The translations under genes were made by a program, and so were the position numbers. Below the pieces are notes generated by a model. The model was not told the origin of the DNA. It did not search any database and worked only from the letters and a program-made list of their open reading frames with translations. From contig NZ_SAIY01000004.1 of the NCBI RefSeq assembly GCF_010560025.1, positions 434,001 through 498,000 on the forward strand: a stretch of 64,000 bases of DNA. Direction: 5' to 3'. This document shows positions 28,068 to 36,985 of this stretch, in pieces. Within the stretch, counting starts at the first letter, position 1; each line of letters starts with the position of its first letter. The stretch comes from Verrucosispora sioxanthis (lineage in GTDB: Bacteria; Actinomycetota; Actinomycetes; Mycobacteriales; Micromonosporaceae).

Positions 28068-28073
28068 ACTCTA
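28068..28073 (-). promoter_or_regulatory. -10 box of leaderless mshB
   Basis: TAGAGT on the minus strand, seven bases before GTG 28060. Confidence 0.5.
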
Positions 28074-28142
28074 ACCGGCGGTTCTCGCCCACCGGCCCAG
28101 ACGCGTCCGCGCAGGTCGCTCACATCGCGCTCGGTACCAGCC

Positions 28143-28148
28143 TACGAT
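28143..28148 (+). promoter_or_regulatory. -10 box of leaderless S9 peptidase gene
   Basis: TACGAT, seven bases before GTG 28156. There is no Shine-Dalgarno sequence. Confidence 0.55.
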
Positions 28149-28155
28149 CTGGCCT

Positions 28156-30303
28156 GTGGACTTTCCCGAGCTGGCCGCCCGCACCCGCAGGTTCAGCCAC
28201 GGGGCGCCGCGTGCCGTGTCCGTAGCCGAAGACGGTGCCCGGGTGGTCTTCCTACGCTCGGCCGGGCCGGAGGATCCGGCCGACGCGCTCTGGCTGCTGG
28301 ACGTGGCAACCGGCACGGAACGGCTGGTCGCCGATCCGGGCGCCCTGCTCGGCACCGACGTCGACCCGGACGCGTTGAGCCCGGGGGAACGGGCCCGGCG
28401 GGAGCGGCTGCGGTTGAGTGCCTCCGGCATCGGCTCGTACGCCCTCGACGCCGCCGGTCGGGTGGCGGTGTTCGCGCTGGCCGGTCGGCTCTTCCGGGCC
28501 GACCTGGTGCACGGCGACGTGATCGAGGTGCCCACCGTCGGGCCGGTGCTCGACCCCCGGCCGGACCCGAGCGGACAGCGGCTGGCCTACGTGACCGACG
28601 CCGCCGAGGGAGTCCGCCGCGGCGAGCTACGGGTGATCGACAGCGACGGCGCCGACACCATCCTGGCCGGCGAGGACTCCGGCGTGCTCTGGGGGCTGGC
28701 CGAGCACATCGCGGCGGAGGAGTTCGGGCGGCACCGCGGCTACTGGTGGGCTCCCGACGGTCGGTCGGTGCTCGCCGCCCGGGTCGACGAAACCCGGCTG
28801 CCCCGTTGGCACCTGCACGATCCGGCGCAGCCCGGCAGCCCGCCGACAAGCGTCGCGTACCCGGTGGCGGGTGGCCCGAACGCCGAGGTCAGCCTGCACC
28901 TGCTCGACCTCGACGGCGGCTGGGTCGACGTGCACTGGGACCGGGAGACCTATCCGTACCTGACCGCGGTGCACTGGGGCGAGGGCGCCCCGCTGATCAC
29001 TGTGCTGCGCCGCGCCCAGCAGCACGGGCTGGTGCTCGCGGTCGACCCGCGTACCGGGGAGACCCAGGTGCACGCCGAGCTGGCCGACCCACGCTGGGTC
29101 GAGCCGGTCCCGGGCACCCCCGCGCACCTGCCCGACGGGCGGGTGCTGGTCGGTGGCGAACTGGCCCACGACGGGTACGACGCGCGCTGCCTGTTCGCCG
29201 ACGGCACGCTGCTCACCCCGCCCTCGCTGTACGTGCGCCGGGTGGTCGGCCGGCTGGCCGGCGGCGGCGGCCCGGCGGACCTGCTGGTCGAGGCGAGCGA
29301 CGGCGAACCGAGCGAACAGCACCTGTTCCGGGTCCGCACCAGCATCGGCGGCGGAGTGGACGCCCGCCGGCTGACCAGCGACGCCGGCTGGCACGTCGGC
29401 GCGGTCGGTGGTGGCGTGCTGGTCATCGGCAGCGCCTCACTGGACCACGCGGGCGTGCGGTGGACGGTGTTCCAGGGCGATCGGGAGGTGGGCACGCTGC
29501 GGTCGCTGGCCGCCACGCCCAGCTACTCCCCGCTGCCGCTGCTGGAACGGGTGACCGACCGGCGGCTCCCCGCGGCGGTGCTCTATCCGGACAACCACGT
29601 CACCGGCCGTCGGCTGCCGGTCCTGCTCGACGTCTACGGCGGTCCGGGGCATCAGGAGGTGGTGGCCGCACGCTCGGCCTGGCTGGAGCGGCAGTGGTGG
29701 GCCGACGCCGGTTTCGCGGTGGTGGTCACCGACAACCGGGGTACGCCGGGCATCGCACCGTCGTACGAGAAGGCCATCCACCGACGGGTCGCCGACGTGA
29801 TCCTGCTCGACCAGGTGGAGGCGCTCACCGCGCTCGCCGGCAAGCACCCGGATCTCGACCTGGACCGGGTCGCGGTGCGTGGCTGGTCGTTCGGAGGCTG
29901 GCTGGCCGGCCTGGCGGTGCTGCGGCATCCGGAGCTGTTCCGGTGCGGCATCGCCGGCGCGCCGGTCACCGACTGGGCGCTGTACGACACCGCGTACACC
30001 GAGCGGTACCTGGGTCTGCCCGCCGACGGGGAGGACGTCTACGCGCACCACTCACTCGTGGAGCTGGCCGCAGAGCCGGTCACCGACCCGGCGCAGGCCC
30101 GCCCGCTGCTGCTGGTGCACGGCATGGTCGACGACAACGTGGTGGCGGCGCACACGCTACGGCTGTCGGCGGCGTTGCTGGCCACCGGCCGGCCGCACTC
30201 GGTGCTGCCGCTGACCGGCGCCACCCACATGGCCGCCGGCGGCCTCGCCGAACGTCTCCTCCACCTTGAACTCGACTTCCTCCGCACCCACCTCGGGACG
30301 TGA
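28156..30303 (+). CDS. S9 prolyl-oligopeptidase/dipeptidyl-peptidase IV family protein
   Basis: A 715-residue cytoplasmic serine peptidase, without a signal peptide. Residues up to about 470 form the beta-propeller gate. The C-terminal alpha/beta-hydrolase domain has the nucleophile elbow RGWSFGGWLAGL, an upstream DVYGGPGHQ (oxyanion region), the Asp in LVHGMVDDNV and the His in GATHMAAGG, so the triad is complete. A Glu pair in LAEHIAAEEFGRHRGYWW matches the DPP-IV N-terminus anchor, favouring a dipeptidyl-peptidase. The start is GTG 28156, leaderless. It is divergent from mshB. Confidence 0.9.
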   Translation: MDFPELAARTRRFSHGAPRAVSVAEDGARVVFLRSAGPEDPADALWLLDVATGTERLVADPGALLGTDVDPDALSPGERARRERLRLSASGIGSYALDAAGRVAVFALAGRLFRADLVHGDVIEVPTVGPVLDPRPDPSGQRLAYVTDAAEGVRRGELRVIDSDGADTILAGEDSGVLWGLAEHIAAEEFGRHRGYWWAPDGRSVLAARVDETRLPRWHLHDPAQPGSPPTSVAYPVAGGPNAEVSLHLLDLDGGWVDVHWDRETYPYLTAVHWGEGAPLITVLRRAQQHGLVLAVDPRTGETQVHAELADPRWVEPVPGTPAHLPDGRVLVGGELAHDGYDARCLFADGTLLTPPSLYVRRVVGRLAGGGGPADLLVEASDGEPSEQHLFRVRTSIGGGVDARRLTSDAGWHVGAVGGGVLVIGSASLDHAGVRWTVFQGDREVGTLRSLAATPSYSPLPLLERVTDRRLPAAVLYPDNHVTGRRLPVLLDVYGGPGHQEVVAARSAWLERQWWADAGFAVVVTDNRGTPGIAPSYEKAIHRRVADVILLDQVEALTALAGKHPDLDLDRVAVRGWSFGGWLAGLAVLRHPELFRCGIAGAPVTDWALYDTAYTERYLGLPADGEDVYAHHSLVELAAEPVTDPAQARPLLLVHGMVDDNVVAAHTLRLSAALLATGRPHSVLPLTGATHMAAGGLAERLLHLELDFLRTHLGT

Positions 30304-30401
30304 GCCGCAGCTACGGTTCGGCGCCGTGCCACTCGCACGAAGGGTGCGACGATGGAGACGACCCGGCAGGCAGGATCCCGGCGAGACGAGCGGAGGTGAC
30401 C

Positions 30402-30950
30402 ATGACCGTGGCGGTGTTCGACCACGAGGGCCCGTGGACCGAGGAGGAGTACCTCGCCCTCGGCGAGACCTCCCAGCGCGTCGAACTCTTCGACGGGAGC
30501 CTGCACGTGACCCCAGCCCCCACCCCACGCCACCAGAACATCTCCGGTGAACTGCGCGCGACACTACGTGGTCCGGCCAAAGAGGCCGGCCTGCACGTAC
30601 TGGAGGGGGTGAACGTGCGGCTTCGGCCCGGTCGCATCCCCATCCCCGACCTGGTCATCACCGGCCCGATCGATTTCGACGCCCCCAACGTCGAGGCAGC
30701 CGACGTCCACCTCGTCTGCGAGATCATCTCGCCGAGCAACGCGGCCACCGACAAGGTGCTGAAGATGCACTACTACGCCGCGGCAGGCATCGAGTGGTAC
30801 CTGCTCATCGAGCAGGCCAGCGGCGCCCTCCACCTCTACCGCAAACGCGGCAGGCACTACGTGGTGGAGAGTGCCACCGAGCCGGGCCAGGTTCTGGTGC
30901 TCAACGAACCGGTCAAGGTGACCATCCGTCCTGAGGACCTGCTTCCCTGA
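30402..30950 (+). CDS. Uma2-family restriction-endonuclease-fold protein (DUF820)
   Basis: A 182-residue protein of the Uma2/DUF820 family. Typical features are WTEEEYLAL near the start, ELFDGSLHVTPAPTPRHQ, the acidic site RIPIPDLVI, and the PD-(D/E)xK-like LVCEIISPSNAATDKVLKMHYYAAAGIEWYLLIE. Family members keep a nuclease fold, but no biological substrate is established, and they are often highly duplicated. ATG 30402 has GGAGGTG directly upstream. It lies between the S9 peptidase and tldD on the same strand. Confidence 0.85.
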   Translation: MTVAVFDHEGPWTEEEYLALGETSQRVELFDGSLHVTPAPTPRHQNISGELRATLRGPAKEAGLHVLEGVNVRLRPGRIPIPDLVITGPIDFDAPNVEAADVHLVCEIISPSNAATDKVLKMHYYAAAGIEWYLLIEQASGALHLYRKRGRHYVVESATEPGQVLVLNEPVKVTIRPEDLLP

Positions 30951-30970
30951 CGGTTGTCGGTCGGCTGGCC

Positions 30971-30976
30971 TAGGGT
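30971..30976 (+). promoter_or_regulatory. -10 box of leaderless tldD
   Basis: TAGGGT, six bases before ATG 30983. Confidence 0.5.
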
Positions 30977-30982
30977 CGGGCC

Positions 30983-32419
30983 ATGAGCGAGTTCGGGGCG
31001 GCCGAGGTGGCCGTGCAGGCGGCGCTCGACGCGGGCGCCCGCTACGCCGACGTCCGGGTGATGCACCGGCGCTACGAGTCGATGACCGCCCGCAACGGCG
31101 ACGTCGAGTCGCTGACCCAGGACGAGAGCGTCGGTCTGGGCGTACGCGCGCTTGTCGGTTCGAGCTGGGGCTTCCACGCCGTACCGGAACTGTCGGACCG
31201 GGCCGCGCGCGACGCCGGCCACCGGGCCGCGCGGACCGCGGCGGCCAGTGCGCTGGTCCCGGGCCCGCCCGTCGACCTCGTCGCGGTCACCCCGACCACG
31301 GCGAGTTGGTCCGCACCCTGTGCGGTCGATCCGCTCGGCGTCTCCCTCGCCGTCAAGGGTGACCTGCTGGTGGCGGCGACCTGCACCATGGCCGAGCACG
31401 GCGCCGACCTCGCCGAGGGGCTCTACCAGATCTGGGACACCGCCAAGTGGTTCGTCTCCAGCGAGGGGCACCGCATCGACCAGCGCATCCGTGAGTGCGG
31501 CGGCGGCATCTCGGCCACCTCCGTCGGTGCCGACGAGACCCAACGCCGATCCTGGCCGAGCTACCGCGGTCAGTACGGCACCACCGGCTGGGAACTCGTC
31601 GACACGCTGGAGTTGGGCGCGCACGCGGCGCGGATCGCCGAGGAGTCCCGGGCGCTGCTGACCGCGCCGCTCTGCCCCACCGGCGAGACCGACCTGATCC
31701 TCGGTGGCGAGCAGTTGGCCCTGCAGATCCACGAGTCGGTCGGGCACGCCATCGAGCTGGACCGGATCCTCGGCTGGGAGGCGGCCTTCGCCGGCACCTC
31801 GTGGCTGGACCTCGCGCAGCTCGGCTCGCTGCGCTACGGCTCCGAGCTGATGACCATCACCATCGACCCGACCATTCCCGGCGCGCTGGGCAGTTTCGGC
31901 TACGACGACGAGGGCTCACCGGCGGTCAAGCGCGACGCGGTACGGGACGGTCGTTGGGTGGGTGTGCTGGCGGGCCGGGACTCGGCGGCCGTCGCGGGCC
32001 TGGACCACGGCGGCAGCGTGCGCGCCGACGGATGGGCGCGGCTGCCGATGGTGCGGATGACGAACGTGGGCCTGGAGCCCGGTCCGCACACCCTGGAGGA
32101 GATCGTCGCCGCCACCGACAACGGGGTGCTGATGGACGTCAACCGGTCCTGGTCCATCGACGACAAACGGCTGAACTTCCAGTTCGGCTGCGAGATCGGC
32201 TGGGAGATCCGCAACGGCCGGCGTGGGCGGATGGTGCGTAACCCGACCTACACCGGCATCGGACCGCTGTTCTGGCGCTCGATGGACATGCTCTCGTCGG
32301 AGACGGTCCCCTGGGGCACCCCGAACTGCGGCAAGGGCCAGCCCGGCCAGGTCGGGCACACCGGACACCCGTCGGCACCTGCCCGCTTCCGCAACGTCCG
32401 GGTGGGGGTACGCGCATGA
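30983..32419 (+). CDS. tldD: TldD-type zinc metalloprotease subunit
   Basis: A 478-residue member of the TldD/PmbA family. The zinc motif is HESVGHAIELDR (HExxxH). Conserved stretches include YADVRVMHRRYESMTARNG at the N-terminus and the C-terminal FQFGCEIGWEIRNGRRGRMVRNPTYTG region, split here by reading register only. TldD pairs with TldE in a heterodimer that degrades unfolded peptides and matures some peptide antibiotics; TldD carries the active metal site. The partner lies 73 bases downstream. Leaderless start at ATG 30983. Confidence 0.92.
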   Translation: MSEFGAAEVAVQAALDAGARYADVRVMHRRYESMTARNGDVESLTQDESVGLGVRALVGSSWGFHAVPELSDRAARDAGHRAARTAAASALVPGPPVDLVAVTPTTASWSAPCAVDPLGVSLAVKGDLLVAATCTMAEHGADLAEGLYQIWDTAKWFVSSEGHRIDQRIRECGGGISATSVGADETQRRSWPSYRGQYGTTGWELVDTLELGAHAARIAEESRALLTAPLCPTGETDLILGGEQLALQIHESVGHAIELDRILGWEAAFAGTSWLDLAQLGSLRYGSELMTITIDPTIPGALGSFGYDDEGSPAVKRDAVRDGRWVGVLAGRDSAAVAGLDHGGSVRADGWARLPMVRMTNVGLEPGPHTLEEIVAATDNGVLMDVNRSWSIDDKRLNFQFGCEIGWEIRNGRRGRMVRNPTYTGIGPLFWRSMDMLSSETVPWGTPNCGKGQPGQVGHTGHPSAPARFRNVRVGVRA

Positions 32420-32492
32420 CCGATCGCCGACGGACGACCCGTCGATGCGCGGTGGTGACGCCGGACGGTGTCGCCGACCCCGAGGAGACGGC

Positions 32493-33943
32493 GTGAGTGG
32501 CGTGCCCGTGCGAGCCGGTGACGACGAGTTGGACATCGCCGGCCGCGTGGTGGATCTGGTCACCCGGCTGGCCGGGCCGGCCGCGCAGGCGGAGGTGACG
32601 GTGACCCGGGCCGAGTCGGCGTTGACCCGGTTCGCCAACTCGGCGATCCACCAGAACGTGGTCGCGTCCGCCGTGGACGTTCGGCTGCGGGTCCACCTGG
32701 CCGGGCGTACCGCCGCCGGCAGCGGGAACGTGGTCACCGCCGACGGGCTGCGCGCGTTGGTGGAGCGGGTGCTGACGGCGGCCCGGTTCACCCCACCGGA
32801 TCCGGCCTGGCCGGGACTCACCCCGCGACACCGGTGGCGCCCGCGCCGGAATGGGATCCGGCGACCGCCCACGCCGGGCCGGACCAGCGGGCCGCCCTGG
32901 TCCGGGCGTTCGTGGACGCGGCGGCCGGGTTGGTGACCGCCGGCTACTGCCGCACGGGTCACCGGTTCACGGCCTTCGCCAACTCTGCCGGTCACTCGAC
33001 CCAGGGGCAGGCGGCCGAGGCGGCGATGGACGGAATCGCCCGGGCCGGCGGTGCGGACGGCACCGCCCGACAGCACGTCGACCGGGTCGCCGATCTCGAC
33101 GGTGCCGGCCTGGGGCGGCGGGCCGCGGCGAAGGCCCGGGCGGCGGCCGACCCGGTCGAGCTGCCTCCCGGGCGCTACCCGGTGGTGTTGGAGCCGGCAG
33201 CCGTCGCGGACCTGCTACAGAATCTGGCCTGGTACGGCTTCAACGGCCGAAGGTACGCCGAACATCAGTCCTTCGCCGTCCCCGGCACGGCCCAGTTCGA
33301 TCGCGCGGTGACCCTGGTCGACGATCCGTTGGCGGCCTCGGGGCTGCCGTTCGACCTGGAGGGCACGCCGACCGGGGCACTGACCCTGGTGGACGCGGGC
33401 ACCACCAGGGCCGTCACCCACGACCGGCGCAGCGCCGCCGAGCTGGGGGTCGCCTCGACCGGGCACGCCTGGGCCGGCGGTGCCACCTTCGGCCCGATCC
33501 CCCGCAACCTGCGCCTCGCTCCCGCCGGCACGACCGGCACCGCCGACCCGACGGGTGTTTCCCGGGCGGCGACCCGTGGCCCGGCAGCGGACGACGTGAC
33601 GACGGGCGCGATCGGGGATCCGGACACCGCCGCCCTGGTCTCCCGGATGGAACGCGGCCTGCTGGTCAGCGACCTCTGGTACACCCGGGTCCTGGATCCG
33701 TTGAGCCTGGTCGTCACCGGCCTGACCCGCAACGGGCTGTGGCTGGTCGAGGACGGTCGGGTGACCCGGGCGGTCCGCGATCTGCGCTTCACCGAGTCGT
33801 ACCCCAGGGCGCTCGCGCCCGGTGCGGTGCTGGAGTTGGGCCGGCGCGCGGTACGCCTGCCGGACCGGACGGACGGTGTCTGGTGGGAGGCGCCGTCGTT
33901 GCGGCTGGCCTCGTGGAACTTCACCGGCGGGGCGTCCGGCTGA
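32493..33943 (+). pseudogene. tldE: TldE/PmbA-type subunit, interrupted by one frameshift
   Basis: GTG 32493 has GAGGAG five bases upstream. The first ~110 codons encode the family N-terminus (TVTRAESALTRFANSAIHQNV). The frame breaks near 32825 (in ACCCCGCGACACC) and the rest continues in the next frame: VAPAPEWDP, RFTAFANSAGHSTQG, FNGRRYAEHQSF, and RNGLWLVEDGRV. One added G restores 483 aa. As in all TldE proteins, the HExxxH of TldD is absent. Clean sequence on both sides of one lost base in a C/G run suggests a sequencing error. If real, the TldD partner would be lost. Confidence 0.85.
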
Positions 33944-34202
33944 CCGTTTGTCGATCTTTTCCGCACGCTCGCATATCGATCTTGACGAGAGGCTTTCCAA
34001 AGTGCGGGACACACGGGACACTGCCTTGCGCGGACGGCCCGCCTAGATCGGCGTAACGTGTGTCACTTAGCTGCTCCGGTACGCCGGCGCGGTCGTTGGT
34101 GCGCGCATGACGCGACAGGCGGGTGCGGGTTCGCCCGGGTCCGCGTGCCGCCCGTAAGTGTTCCGCCGCCCGTGACAGGGCCCCGTCAGGGAGACGACGC
34201 GA
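33944..34202 (+). promoter_or_regulatory. Control region of the sdh operon
   Basis: 259 bases without a gene, less GC-rich than the surroundings. TCGATCTT occurs twice (33951, 33974 area), and GGGACAC occurs twice about nine bases apart near 34005-34020. A TAACGT near 34051 could be a -10 box. A ribosome site GGGAG lies at the downstream end. The repeats may be activator or repressor sites; none matches a motif I can name. Confidence 0.35.
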
Positions 34203-35009
34203 ATGACATCATCGGCAACGAAACCGCGGGGTGTGCGCGCACGCGCCGCCATCGCGGCGAAGACGTTGCGGACGGACCGTTGGTGGTTTGCCCCGCTGAT
34301 CACGGTCATCGGGCTCAGTGCGTGGGTAGCGTACGCAACGGTCCGGGTCTTCATGCACAAGTGGTACTGGGTCGAGGACTACCACTACCTGACCCCGTTC
34401 TACTCGCCGTGCGTGACGGACCGGTGCCTGCCGGAGGCTTCCCACTTCGGGCAGTACCTGCCCGGCTGGTGGATCATCCCGGACGCCGCGTTCACCCTGC
34501 CGTTCCTGCTGCTGTTCCGGCTGACCTGCTACTACTACCGCAAGGCGTACTACCGGTCGTTCTGGCTGTCGCCGCCGGCCTGCGCGGTGCCCGACGGTCA
34601 CGCCTCCTACGGCGGTGAGACCCGGTTCCCGCTGATCGTGCAGAACTCGCACCGGTACTTCTTCTACTTCGCCGCGATCATCTCGCTGATCAACACCTGG
34701 GACGCGATCCTGGCCTTCCACAGCCCCGAGGGCTTCGGTTTCGGGCTGGGCAACCTGATCCTGCTCGGCAACGTGGTCATGCTCTGGGCGTACACGATTT
34801 CCTGCCACTCCTGCCGGCACATCATCGGCGGGCGACTGAAGACCTTCTCCAAGCATCCCGTCCGCTACCGGGCCTGGGGCTACGTCTCCTGGCTGAACGT
34901 CCGGCACATGCAGCTCGCCTGGATCACACTCGGCACGCTGGCCCTGACCGACTTCTACGTCATGGCCGTCTCCGCTGAGTGGATCTCCGACCTGCGGTTC
35001 ATCAACTGA
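34203..35009 (+). CDS. sdhC: Succinate dehydrogenase membrane subunit (cytochrome b-like)
   Basis: A 268-residue integral membrane protein with about five helices (residues about 33-50, 95-112, 150-172, 182-202 and 235-258), first in an operon with the flavoprotein and Fe-S subunits. It matches the actinobacterial type of large single membrane anchor that passes electrons to menaquinone. His residues in NSHRYFFYF and SCHSCRHIIGG are candidate haem ligands. ATG 34203 follows GGGAGACGACGCGA. The assignment rests on both sequence character and operon position. Confidence 0.87.
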   Translation: MTSSATKPRGVRARAAIAAKTLRTDRWWFAPLITVIGLSAWVAYATVRVFMHKWYWVEDYHYLTPFYSPCVTDRCLPEASHFGQYLPGWWIIPDAAFTLPFLLLFRLTCYYYRKAYYRSFWLSPPACAVPDGHASYGGETRFPLIVQNSHRYFFYFAAIISLINTWDAILAFHSPEGFGFGLGNLILLGNVVMLWAYTISCHSCRHIIGGRLKTFSKHPVRYRAWGYVSWLNVRHMQLAWITLGTLALTDFYVMAVSAEWISDLRFIN

Positions 35010-35020
35010 GGGCCCCTGAC

Positions 35021-36982
35021 ATGACGACCACTACCACTCGCATCGAACGACACCACTACGACGTCGTCGTGATCGGGGCCGGCGGCGCCGGCCTGCGCGC
35101 GGCGATCGAGGCGCGGCTGGCCGGCAAGAAGACCGCCATCATCTCGAAGTCGCTGTTCGGCAAGGCGCACACGGTGATGGCCGAGGGCGGCGCCGCCGCG
35201 GCCATGGGCAACGTGAACAGCCGGGACAGCTGGCAGGTGCACTTCCGGGACACCATGCGCGGCGGCAAGTTCCTCAACAACTTCCGGATGGCGGAGCTGC
35301 ACGCCAAGGAGTCGCCGCAGCGGATCTGGGAACTGGAGACCTACGGTGCGCTGTTCGACCGCACCAAGGACGGCAGGATCTCGCAGCGCAACTTCGGCGG
35401 CCACGAGTACCCCCGGCTGGCCCACGTCGGCGACCGGACGGGCCTGGAGCTGATCCGCACCCTCCAGCAGAAGATCGTCTCGTTGCAGCAGGAGGACAAG
35501 CGCGACCACGGTTCGTACGACGCGCGGATCAAGGTCTTCTCCGAGACCACCATCACCGAACTGCTGCTCGACGGCGACCGGGTCGCCGGCGCCTTCGGCT
35601 ACTACCGCGAGTCCGGCGAGTTCGTCCTCTTCGAGGCACCCGCCGTGGTGCTCGCCACCGGTGGCGTCGGCCGGTCCTACAAGGTCACCTCCAACTCCTG
35701 GGAGTACACCGGGGACGGTCACGCGTTGGCGCTGCGGGCCGGGGCGACTCTGATCAACATGGAGTTCCTCCAGTTCCACCCGACCGGCATGGTCTGGCCG
35801 CCGTCGGTGAAGGGCATCCTGGTCACCGAGTCGGTTCGCGGCGACGGTGGCATCCTGAAGAACTCCGAGGGCAAGCGGTTCATGTTCGACTACGTCCCCG
35901 ACGTCTTCCGCAAGCAGTACGCGGAGACGCCCGAGGAGGCGGACCGCTGGTACGACGACCCGGACAACAACCGGCGTCCGCCGGAGCTGCTGCCCCGCGA
36001 CGAGGTCGCCCGGGCGATCAACAGCGAGGTCAAGGCCGGTCGGGGTACGCCGGCCGGCGGCGTCTACCTGGACATCGCCTCCCGGCTGCCGGCCGAGGAG
36101 ATCCGTCGTCGCCTGCCGTCGATGCACCACCAGTTCAAGGGGCTGGCCGACGTCGACATCACCAAGGAGCCGATGGAGGTCGGCCCGACCTGTCACTACG
36201 TGATGGGCGGCGTGGAGGTCGACCCGGACAGCGGCGCCGCGTACGGCGCGGTGCGCGGGTTGTTCGCCGCCGGGGAGGTCTCCGGCGGCATGCACGGCTC
36301 CAACCGGCTGGGCGGCAACTCCCTGTCCGACCTGCTGGTCTTCGGTAAGCGGGCGGGCGGCCACGCGGCCACCTACGTCGACCAGCTCACCGGCCGGCCC
36401 CGGGTGGCGGTGGCCGCGGTGGAGACCGCGGTGGAGACGGCCCTGGCACCGTTGCAGCGGGACACCGGCGAGAACCCGTACACCCTCCAGCAGGACCTCC
36501 AGGCGGTGATGGGGGATCTGGTCGGCATCATCCGGCGGGAGGCCGAGTTGGCGGACGCGCTGGTCCGCCTGGCGGAGCTGCGCGAGCGGGTGGCGAAGGT
36601 CAGCGCCTCCGGCGGTCGGCGGTACAACCCGGGCTGGCATCTGGCGCTGGACCTGCGCAACATGCTTGTCGTCTCGGAGTGCACCGCGAAGGCGGCGCTG
36701 GAGCGTCGCGAGTCGCGCGGCGGACACACCCGCGAGGACTTCCCCACAATGGATCCGCAGTGGCGGCGGGTCAACCTGGTCTGCTCGCTGGTGGGCGACA
36801 CCGTCCGGCTGGAGCGCAAGCCGCTGCCGAAGATGCGCTCCGAACTGATCGGCCTGTTCGACCGCGCCGAGCTGGCCAAGTACCTCACCGACGAGGAGCT
36901 CACCGAGTTCGACGCCCTCGTCGCCGCCGATGCCGCTGCCGCTGACGCGGCCACCGACGCAGACGCCGAGAAGGAGCGCTGA
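35021..36982 (+). CDS. sdhA: Succinate dehydrogenase flavoprotein subunit
   Basis: A 653-residue FAD subunit that oxidises succinate to fumarate in the TCA cycle. The dinucleotide fold is VVVIGAGGAGLRAAIEA (about residues 15-31). GKAHTVMAEGG contains the His that binds FAD covalently. Active-site segments are LQFHPTGM, the arginine-bearing TESVRGDGGILKNSEGKRFM, and GPTCHYVMGG. The C-terminal fumarate-reductase/SdhA helical domain ends with an Ala/Asp-rich tail. ATG 35021 starts MTTTTTRIERHHYD, 11 bases after sdhC; the longer open frame is not used. Confidence 0.95.
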   Translation: MTTTTTRIERHHYDVVVIGAGGAGLRAAIEARLAGKKTAIISKSLFGKAHTVMAEGGAAAAMGNVNSRDSWQVHFRDTMRGGKFLNNFRMAELHAKESPQRIWELETYGALFDRTKDGRISQRNFGGHEYPRLAHVGDRTGLELIRTLQQKIVSLQQEDKRDHGSYDARIKVFSETTITELLLDGDRVAGAFGYYRESGEFVLFEAPAVVLATGGVGRSYKVTSNSWEYTGDGHALALRAGATLINMEFLQFHPTGMVWPPSVKGILVTESVRGDGGILKNSEGKRFMFDYVPDVFRKQYAETPEEADRWYDDPDNNRRPPELLPRDEVARAINSEVKAGRGTPAGGVYLDIASRLPAEEIRRRLPSMHHQFKGLADVDITKEPMEVGPTCHYVMGGVEVDPDSGAAYGAVRGLFAAGEVSGGMHGSNRLGGNSLSDLLVFGKRAGGHAATYVDQLTGRPRVAVAAVETAVETALAPLQRDTGENPYTLQQDLQAVMGDLVGIIRREAELADALVRLAELRERVAKVSASGGRRYNPGWHLALDLRNMLVVSECTAKAALERRESRGGHTREDFPTMDPQWRRVNLVCSLVGDTVRLERKPLPKMRSELIGLFDRAELAKYLTDEELTEFDALVAADAAAADAATDADAEKER

Positions 36983-36985
36983 GGA

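Noticed and set aside
33944..34202. A Rex- or Crp-type operator before the sdh operon
   Set aside because: GTGTGTCAC near 34055 is only a partial match and lacks proper symmetry, so no specific regulator is named.
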